Below are positions 35,041 to 40,183 of a DNA stretch of 40,183 nt, piece after piece. The stretch is taken from NCBI GenBank assembly GCA_002426195.1, contig DIOT01000039.1, forward strand, positions 16,876 to 57,058, written 5' to 3'. The position numbers were made by a program, and so were the translations under genes. Each line of letters begins with the position of its first letter. The stretch's first letter is position 1. Source of the DNA: Bacteroidales bacterium UBA5507. Lineage in GTDB: Bacteria; Bacteroidota; Bacteroidia; Bacteroidales; Lentimicrobiaceae. Under the pieces are notes generated by a model. That model had not been told where the DNA came from. It ran no database searches and saw only the letters and a list, made by a program, of their open reading frames with translations.

Positions 35041-36045
35041 ATGAGAGTACTTTTAATACTATTTGTAGCGCTACTACTAACTTCATGTGAACAAAGTTTT
35101 GAAGAGGAGCCGGCAAATAATCCGGAAGCAATATTTGAGAATATTTGGAATACTTTTAATGAGGAGTATGCTCCTTTTGACGAAAGAAATGTGGACTGGC
35201 ATGAGGTTTATGACGATTTCAGACCATTGGTTAGTGCAAATTCTTCTGAGGAGGAATTGTATCAGACTATTGCCACTATGCTGTCAGTTTTGGATGATGG
35301 ACATGTGACTCTCACGGTTCCGGGGAAAGAGATATATAATTCAAATAGGATAAGGAGAGAGAAGATTGACGATGAGTTATTCAATCTTGAGTTGGTAAAA
35401 ACTGAATATTTGGAGCCGGGATATCATTATGAAGAGGACAGTTACCTCTATGGTAAGATTAAGGGTAGAAACATTGGCTATATACATTTTAGTAATGTTG
35501 GCCAAAATTTTTACGAGATGAATGATTTCCTCGATAAGTTCAGTAACAGCGAAAGTCTGATTATTGATTTGAGGCACAATGATGGTGGCGATTTTACCTA
35601 TTGCTATTCGGAGATAGGCAGATTAGTCGATAAGAAGCGACTGATATTCAGCAGCCGTACTAAAAATGGCACCGGCGTTAATGATTATACTGATTGGTAC
35701 GAATGGTATGTTGAACCATCGGGAGATTTTATAAGTATACCGGTAATAGTTCTTACCGATCGGTATACAATCAGTGCAGGGGAGAGAGCAGTAATGGCAT
35801 TCATGGCAATGCCAAATGTAAAGGTAATAGGAGATACGACAAGTGGCGCCCATGGAACAATGGTTGGCAGAGAACTGGCGAATGGATGGTTCTATTCAAT
35901 TGTACCTCAAAAAGTGTTGATGCCTGATGGAAACTCCTATGAAGGAATCGGGCTTGCACCTGATGTTTATATCAAAAACACTATACAAGAGATGGAAGCA
36001 GGATCTGATAAGACATTGGAGGAAGCAATGAAGGCGAAGAGGTAA
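35041..36045 (+). CDS. S41-family peptidase lipoprotein
   Basis: A 334 aa product from the ATG at 35041, which gives MRVLLILFVALLLTSCEQSFEEE, a lipoprotein signal. An alternative ATG at 35017 adds eight residues and overlaps the preceding gene by 11 bases; it is not needed. The S41 (tricorn/C-terminal-processing-like) core shows the N-terminal helical part with LDDGHVTL carrying a conserved histidine, YIHFSNVGQNFY, LIIDLRHNDGG, and the nucleophile motif RYTISAGERAVMAF with the serine near residue 240. VIGDTTSGAHGT follows. There is no PDZ domain and no lysine in the CtpA position, so it belongs to the tricorn-core-like subgroup. Substrate unknown; likely periplasmic or surface protein turnover. 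Confidence 0.85.
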   Translation: MRVLLILFVALLLTSCEQSFEEEPANNPEAIFENIWNTFNEEYAPFDERNVDWHEVYDDFRPLVSANSSEEELYQTIATMLSVLDDGHVTLTVPGKEIYNSNRIRREKIDDELFNLELVKTEYLEPGYHYEEDSYLYGKIKGRNIGYIHFSNVGQNFYEMNDFLDKFSNSESLIIDLRHNDGGDFTYCYSEIGRLVDKKRLIFSSRTKNGTGVNDYTDWYEWYVEPSGDFISIPVIVLTDRYTISAGERAVMAFMAMPNVKVIGDTTSGAHGTMVGRELANGWFYSIVPQKVLMPDGNSYEGIGLAPDVYIKNTIQEMEAGSDKTLEEAMKAKR

Positions 36046-36148
36046 ATTGAGTTTTTATTTGCCATAAACGGTTCATTTATATTTGAAGACCCAAAGCTTT
36101 TGCAAAATTTTATTTGGGATTATGCAACAATTATATAAGAATATTCGT

Positions 36149-36173
36149 TAACTTTGCAGAACAAAGTACTTTT
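36149..36173 (+). promoter_or_regulatory. Promoter -7 element with overlapping palindromic operator
   Basis: TAACTTTG (36149-36156) is an exact TAnnTTTG -7 element. Overlapping it is an inverted repeat ACTTTG-N5-CAAAGT (36151-36167), followed by a further half-site TACTTTT. The same block, with only the central bases changed, occurs at 37111-37133 before creD. The overlap suggests repression by the winged-helix protein encoded at 36790. Confidence 0.65.
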
Positions 36174-36175
36174 CG

Positions 36176-36793
36176 ATGAAAGAAGAAAAAGATTACCTAC
36201 GTGATTTGGCAGAGATCCGTTCTATGATGGAGCGATCTTCAAAGTTTCTTTCTCTTTCAGGATGGGCGGGGATATTTGCCGGAATAATCGCACTGGCTGG
36301 CGCTTTTATTGCCTGGAAGGTTCTTGATTTCAACCCTGACAGCTTTACTTATACCTATAATTCGCCGGATAGTTCAGGCTTGACCAAAGTTTTTCTACTG
36401 GCAATTTCAGTACTTGGATTGGCACTGGTGTCTGCTTTTTTTGATTCTTATCGCAAAGCCTCAGGGAAAGGGGAGAGGGCCTGGAATACTACTTCCAAAA
36501 GGATGTTAATCAATATGCTGATTCCACTTACTACTGCCGGGATACTGATTGTGATTCTTGTCATTAATGGACTATCGGGCTTAATTGCACCTCTAACATT
36601 GATATTTTATGGAATTTCGCTATACAATGCCGGTAACTATACTTTTAAAATTATAAGAGTATTGGGATTGGTACAAATTACTATAGGTTTAATTAATTGC
36701 GTTTTTATTGAGTTTGGTCTGCTCTTTTGGGCAATTGGCTTTGGTTTAAGTCATATAATTTATGGTATTTACATGTTTAGGTTTGAGCAGTGA
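36176..36793 (+). CDS. Hypothetical multi-spanning membrane protein
   Basis: A 205 aa inner-membrane protein with a charged N-terminus (KEEKDYLRDLAEIRSMMERSS) and about six hydrophobic segments at roughly residues 27-48, 68-87, 112-132, 134-150, 160-176 and 180-200. No catalytic motif is seen. Its stop overlaps the GTG start of the winged-helix regulator (36790-36793), so it is translated with that gene. The promoter directly upstream contains the palindrome shared with the creD promoter. A role as sensor or membrane partner of the regulator is possible but is only inference from the coupling. Confidence 0.75.
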   Translation: MKEEKDYLRDLAEIRSMMERSSKFLSLSGWAGIFAGIIALAGAFIAWKVLDFNPDSFTYTYNSPDSSGLTKVFLLAISVLGLALVSAFFDSYRKASGKGERAWNTTSKRMLINMLIPLTTAGILIVILVINGLSGLIAPLTLIFYGISLYNAGNYTFKIIRVLGLVQITIGLINCVFIEFGLLFWAIGFGLSHIIYGIYMFRFEQ

Positions 36794-37092
36794 AATTTTC
36801 AAGTATCAACGGATTAAATAAAATCTTCGAAAGTCGGATAAGGCTCGGGATTATGTCAGCACTCTCAGTGAATGACATGATAGATTTTAATTCATTGAAG
36901 GAGTTTCTTGATGTGACAGATGGCAATTTAGCCAGTCATTTGAAAGCATTAGAAAAAGAAGAATATATCGCAGTCGAAAAGAGCTTTATAGGTAAGAAGC
37001 CTAACACAAAATATGCAATTACAATAAGAGGGAAGAAGGCATTTGAAGATCACTTGAAAGCATTGGAAAAATTAATAAAATCACAGCGTTGA
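36790..37092 (+). CDS. Winged-helix transcriptional regulator (MarR/PadR-like, HTH_34 type)
   Basis: A 100 aa DNA-binding protein starting with GTG inside the stop of the upstream gene. The pattern IFESRIRLGIMSALSVND, then LKEFLDVTDGNLASHLKALEKE (recognition helix about residues 47-58) and the wing YIAVEKSFIGKKPNTKYAITIRG is typical of the small winged-helix family often placed next to creD in Bacteroidota. There is no extra ligand domain, so it probably acts as a dimer. The palindrome ACTTTG-N5-CAAAGT before both its own transcript and creD is the likely target, which would make it an autoregulator. Confidence 0.85.
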   Translation: MKFSSINGLNKIFESRIRLGIMSALSVNDMIDFNSLKEFLDVTDGNLASHLKALEKEEYIAVEKSFIGKKPNTKYAITIRGKKAFEDHLKALEKLIKSQR

Positions 37093-37110
37093 ATATTTTT
37101 TTATCTGTTT

Positions 37111-37133
37111 ACTTTGCAATTCAAAGTACTTTT
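37111..37133 (+). promoter_or_regulatory. Palindromic operator upstream of creD
   Basis: ACTTTG (37111-37116), five bases and CAAAGT (37122-37127), followed by ACTTTT. This matches the operator at 36151-36173 in every half-site base; only the middle of the spacer differs. A near-consensus -7, TTACTTTG (37109-37116), overlaps it, 32 bases before the creD ATG. Confidence 0.6.
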
Positions 37134-37147
37134 AACATCTCAATCAA

Positions 37148-38494
37148 ATGGAAACACAAGAAAAATCTATTATCGAAAATGTGGGTCAGTTTATCCGTAA
37201 ATCGGTGACCTTGAAACTATTATCAATCTTTGTTCTAATGTTACTGCTAATGATACCGATGGAATTTGTGAGGAGTCTGATATATGAGAGGGAGACATAC
37301 CGTCAGACCGCAATAGCAGAGGTTAGCAATGAATGGGCAAATGAGCAGCACCTTTATGGGCCTGTTTTAACGATTCCGATTCAAAAGCAGGTGATTATTG
37401 ACGATAAGGCTAAAATAGTAAGAGAACAGGTTCACTTACTGCCCTCACTACTCAATATTGAGGGAAACATAGAGCCCAAGTCGTTAAAGCGTGGAATATA
37501 CGAGGTTGTGGTTTACGATTCAAAGATTTCATTTACCGGAAGTTATAAAGGGATACAAAAGTACCTGAAAGAATTAAAAGGGTATGAGTTATTATGGGAT
37601 GAGGCTTTCCTTACCGTGAATATCAGTGATTTACGTGGAATCAAAGATAAAGTACAGATTAATTGGAATGGAAGAGAAATTTATGTTGAGCCGGGTTCAA
37701 GGATTCCTGCACTGATTGGCTCAGGCGTAACTGCAGACAATCTTAATCTTGGTGTATCAGACACATCTATGCTGAATTTCTCATTTGATCTGCACTTGCA
37801 TGGAAGCCGGTATCTGGGTTTCCTGCCAATGGGGAAAGAAACGAATGTGAAACTATCTTCTACATGGCCTGATCCGAGTTTCACTGGCTCTTTTCTACCT
37901 GATGACCGCACGGTAACAAAGAATGGGTTTAACGCATTCTATAAGATTCTTGAGTTGAACAGGAATTACCCGCAATTCTGGATAGGTGACATGAACATAG
38001 AGAATATCCGCGAAAGCGATTTTGGAGTTAACTTATTATTGCCAATGAATGATTACCAAAAGTCAACCCGCTCTGTCAAATACGCTTTGTTGGCGATTGC
38101 TCTTACTTTTCTAACTTTCTTTTTGGTTGAGATTTTTAACAGGAAGAAAGTACATCCATTTCAATATATTCTAATTGGTCTTGCGATGTGCATGTTCTAT
38201 ACGCTGCTGATTTCGATTTCAGAGCATACAAACTTTGACATTGCGTACTTAATTTCCAGTTTGTCGGTCATAACCCTGATAGGCTTATATGCAAAAGCAA
38301 TTCTTGAAAGCATTAAGCAAACTATTGTGTTTGTGGGAGTTATGGCACTTACATATTTATTTGTGTATATCACAATTCAGCTCCAGGATTATGCCTTACT
38401 AATAGGTAGCCTGGGCTTGACCAGTATCCTTGCCTTGACTATGTATATAACCAGAAAGATAAACTGGTATGATCTAAGCGCAGTGAGAGATTGA
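37148..38494 (+). CDS. creD: CreD family inner membrane protein
   Basis: A 448 aa inner-membrane protein of the CreD family. An N-terminal anchor (LKLLSIFVLMLLLMIPMEFV, about residues 21-40) is followed by the conserved RSLIYERETYRQTAIAEVS and LYGPVLTIPI. Then comes a large periplasmic domain (about 60-305), and the C-terminus has about six helices (310-440). In E. coli CreD is part of the CreBC regulon and linked to envelope integrity and beta-lactam or colicin phenotypes; its biochemical function is unknown. Here it is not near a two-component system but follows a small winged-helix gene, with a shared operator, as is common in Bacteroidota. Confidence 0.9.
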   Translation: METQEKSIIENVGQFIRKSVTLKLLSIFVLMLLLMIPMEFVRSLIYERETYRQTAIAEVSNEWANEQHLYGPVLTIPIQKQVIIDDKAKIVREQVHLLPSLLNIEGNIEPKSLKRGIYEVVVYDSKISFTGSYKGIQKYLKELKGYELLWDEAFLTVNISDLRGIKDKVQINWNGREIYVEPGSRIPALIGSGVTADNLNLGVSDTSMLNFSFDLHLHGSRYLGFLPMGKETNVKLSSTWPDPSFTGSFLPDDRTVTKNGFNAFYKILELNRNYPQFWIGDMNIENIRESDFGVNLLLPMNDYQKSTRSVKYALLAIALTFLTFFLVEIFNRKKVHPFQYILIGLAMCMFYTLLISISEHTNFDIAYLISSLSVITLIGLYAKAILESIKQTIVFVGVMALTYLFVYITIQLQDYALLIGSLGLTSILALTMYITRKINWYDLSAVRD

Positions 38495-38555
38495 TAATAA
38501 AATGCGAAATATCCTAAAATCAAAAAATAATGTCTAACCTTAAAACTTCAATAGT

Positions 38556-39134
38556 ATGAATTCAATAATCAGATTATACAATGCAGACAAATCGCCAAAA
38601 ACATTGCTACAACTAGCAATTGATACAGTAATTCTTTCTCTTATAGTTTTAATGGTGCCTCTGTTGGCGACCATAATAATTGATGGGATGCGGTGGGATG
38701 CAGCCGATTTTATAATAGCTGGTTTGCTCTTGTTTATTTCATTTTTTACTTATAAGGTGATAGCTCTGAAATCAAACATGATGTATAAAATAGCTACGGC
38801 AATCACTGTATTAACAGCACTTTTCCTTATTTGGGTAAATTTGGGTGTTGGACTTGTTGGAAGCGGCATGAATATTCCTAACTTATTATACGGAGCAATA
38901 CCGGTAATTGGACTTATTGGTGCTATATCAGTGAAATTCAAACCATTGGGTATGGCGATGACTTTATTTGTAATGGCTTTACTAAATACGATAATAGCGC
39001 TAATTGTAGTTGTTGGAAACGACCATTACTCGGGTGAGAGTGCTACTTTGCAGATAATAATGCTGAATGGTTTCTTTATAGTTCTCTGGACATCTGCGGG
39101 GCTGCTTTACAGAAATGCACAGAAATATTCATAG
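38556..39134 (+). CDS. Hypothetical polytopic membrane protein
   Basis: A 192 aa inner-membrane protein with about six hydrophobic segments (roughly residues 23-44, 51-68, 75-99, 106-124, 132-153 and 167-186) and short loops. No recognised motif or signal peptide. It is 61 bases downstream of creD on the same strand, probably in the same transcript or expressed with it, and ends before a hairpin at 39159. No function can be assigned. Confidence 0.7.
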   Translation: MNSIIRLYNADKSPKTLLQLAIDTVILSLIVLMVPLLATIIIDGMRWDAADFIIAGLLLFISFFTYKVIALKSNMMYKIATAITVLTALFLIWVNLGVGLVGSGMNIPNLLYGAIPVIGLIGAISVKFKPLGMAMTLFVMALLNTIIALIVVVGNDHYSGESATLQIIMLNGFFIVLWTSAGLLYRNAQKYS

Positions 39135-39158
39135 ATGATTGAAAGCCTGGTTATTATG

Positions 39159-39189
39159 ATTGCGTTGTCTTATATGGAGGCAACGCAAT
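39159..39189. terminator. Hairpin between convergent genes, probable terminator
   Basis: ATTGCGTTG (39159-39167) pairs with CAACGCAAT (39181-39189), a perfect 9-bp stem with a 13-nt loop. It lies between the ends of the genes at 39134 (plus) and 39205 (minus). Flanking sequence is AT-rich but lacks a long T run, so termination is likely but not certain. Confidence 0.55.
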
Positions 39190-39204
39190 TATTATAATAG
39201 GACA

Positions 39205-39798
39205 TTATATTCCAAGTAATACCCCCATCCTCAGTATCGGGTTCTTATATGGCGACAGAGGATCTTCGATAACATCCCAAAGTGCCATTATATAAAAATA
39301 AGCTCCTGAAGAGATGCGTTGTTTATATCCTCCTCCAAGGAACAGACCGTCAACATTTGCATGGGTCGGTTCTCTTATAAACTGTCCTCCAATTATTCGG
39401 ATATCATCATAATTATATCGTAATCTCTCATACTCTGCGTGTAGGAAGATATTTTCAAAAATACTGAATCGGGTATATAGACTAGCACCGTAAATATTGC
39501 TTTTTAAATCGAACCGATTATTTGTAGTTTGGTCGAAGTAAAAGTCCTTGTACTTGTAGTATTTATAGGTAAGGCCAATTCCGGCTTCAAGTCTGTCGGT
39601 TACACGATAACCAACTACAGGTGAAACTTCAATAAACGTAACAGTGCCAAATTGCAGTCCAAGACCACCGCCAAAAACCAGCCTTTCTTTAAATGGTTTG
39701 TCCTTAACCTCGGATTGATCGCTGTTTTTTTGAGCAAATGTGGTACTACTTAGTAGCAATGACAGTAATAATAGCAATGTGCAGTAATGGGTTCTCAT
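39205..39798 (-). CDS. Small outer membrane beta-barrel protein
   Basis: A 197 aa exported protein. Residues 1-22 are a signal peptide (YCTLLLLLSLLLSSTTFAQ). The rest shows eight or so amphipathic strands separated by polar turns (LVFGGGLGLQFGTVTFIEVSP, RLEAGIGLTYKYYKYKDF, IYGASLYTRFSIFENIFLHAEYERL, GLFLGGGYKQRISSGAYFYI, ILRMGVLLGI), as in small OmpA/porin-like barrels of Bacteroidota. It is monocistronic as far as visible. No peptidoglycan-binding domain. No specific function is evident. Confidence 0.8.
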   Translation of the reverse strand: MRTHYCTLLLLLSLLLSSTTFAQKNSDQSEVKDKPFKERLVFGGGLGLQFGTVTFIEVSPVVGYRVTDRLEAGIGLTYKYYKYKDFYFDQTTNNRFDLKSNIYGASLYTRFSIFENIFLHAEYERLRYNYDDIRIIGGQFIREPTHANVDGLFLGGGYKQRISSGAYFYIMALWDVIEDPLSPYKNPILRMGVLLGI

Positions 39799-40147
39799 AG
39801 CTTGGCATTATTTTCATGATAAAATTAGCGTATGGGAGTTTAAGAAGCAAGTGAGTGAGTGGAAATCTTCTCAATATTACACAGTGATTAAACCTTTAGG
39901 AATATAAAATGTTGTAAATCAGAAGACAATTAGTGCTTTAGATTTGATAATCGGAATGGATTGAGCAACTATAGTATAGTATAAGTAAAGAAGATTCATT
40001 GTGGAATAAGCACTATATTGATTAAAGTGAATCGGATTATTAAAATGAGGGAGTGATTACTCTGGCATGTAACTTGCTAGAAATCAACAATTGTACAAAC
40101 ACAGTAGCTAGCTTTTGAAAAAATCTTCAAATTTTTTTAGAAAAACG

Positions 40148-40178
40148 TTTGGAGATGTTACAAAAGGGTGTACTTTTG
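40148..40178 (+). promoter_or_regulatory. Strong consensus promoter at the window edge
   Basis: TTTG (40148-40151), a 19-base spacer and TACTTTTG (40171-40178) are a textbook Bacteroidota -33/-7 pair, preceded by an AT-rich tract with A and T runs (40118-40145) like an UP element. The gene lies beyond 40183. The 349 bases before it (39799-40147) hold no gene that I can see. Confidence 0.7.
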
Positions 40179-40183
40179 CAATC

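Noticed and set aside
39799..40147. Possible small gene or RNA in the terminal gap
   Set aside because: Frames are short and broken by stops on both strands, and no tRNA-like or terminator-like fold was seen.

Overview
The window is an AT-rich chromosomal segment from a member of the Bacteroidota, most likely the Bacteroidales/Marinilabiliales side. The phylum call rests on SusC/SusD pairs, a short (287 aa) primary sigma factor, TAnnTTTG-type -7 promoter elements, lipoproteins of the SCxxD type and a PNPase/RpoD/S15 neighbourhood. The genus is not determinable from sequence reading alone. No rRNA, tRNA, CRISPR or insertion sequence was seen.

Layout. (1) 1-2487, minus strand: a carotenoid cluster, idi > crtI > crtB, with crtB cut by the window edge. 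(2) 2713-8193, plus: a tripartite RND efflux operon (adaptor, HAE1-type pump, TolC-like outer membrane factor). (3) 8261-11845, plus: core genes rpsO, pnp and rpoD with clear promoters and terminators. (4) 11911-15377: rpe (minus), then a DUF1801 protein, a secreted alpha/beta-hydrolase and the dipeptidase PepD (plus), closed by a bidirectional terminator. (5) 15463-32639: the accessory centrepiece, a long minus-strand operon starting with ribokinase, then SusC, SusD, three exported ADP-ribosylglycohydrolase-fold proteins, two exported CE1-like esterases, a GRP/RhaT-type sugar permease and perhaps a lipoprotein. It faces a divergent helical-repeat protein that is the likely regulator. (6) 32943-36045, plus: a flavodoxin/ferredoxin fusion with a membrane tail, an outer membrane protein and an S41 peptidase lipoprotein. 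(7) 36149-39134, plus: a membrane protein, a small winged-helix regulator, CreD and a further membrane protein, with a shared palindrome in front of two of them. (8) 39205-39798, minus: a small beta-barrel protein. The window ends in a very good promoter whose gene lies outside.

How the genes work together. The locus in (5) resembles, from memory, the rus ribose-scavenging locus of Bacteroides thetaiotaomicron (SusC/D, ribokinase, ADP-ribosylglycohydrolase, permease, divergent regulator). It differs in having three glycohydrolase paralogs, two esterases, and no visible nucleoside hydrolase or second ribokinase. A plausible reading is surface capture of a ribose-containing conjugate, periplasmic removal of ester groups and ribosyl bonds, inner-membrane import and phosphorylation to ribose 5-phosphate. 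The second esterase carries a duplicated C-terminal esterase domain that has lost its nucleophile and histidine. The true substrate is unknown and this is the part most worth pursuing.
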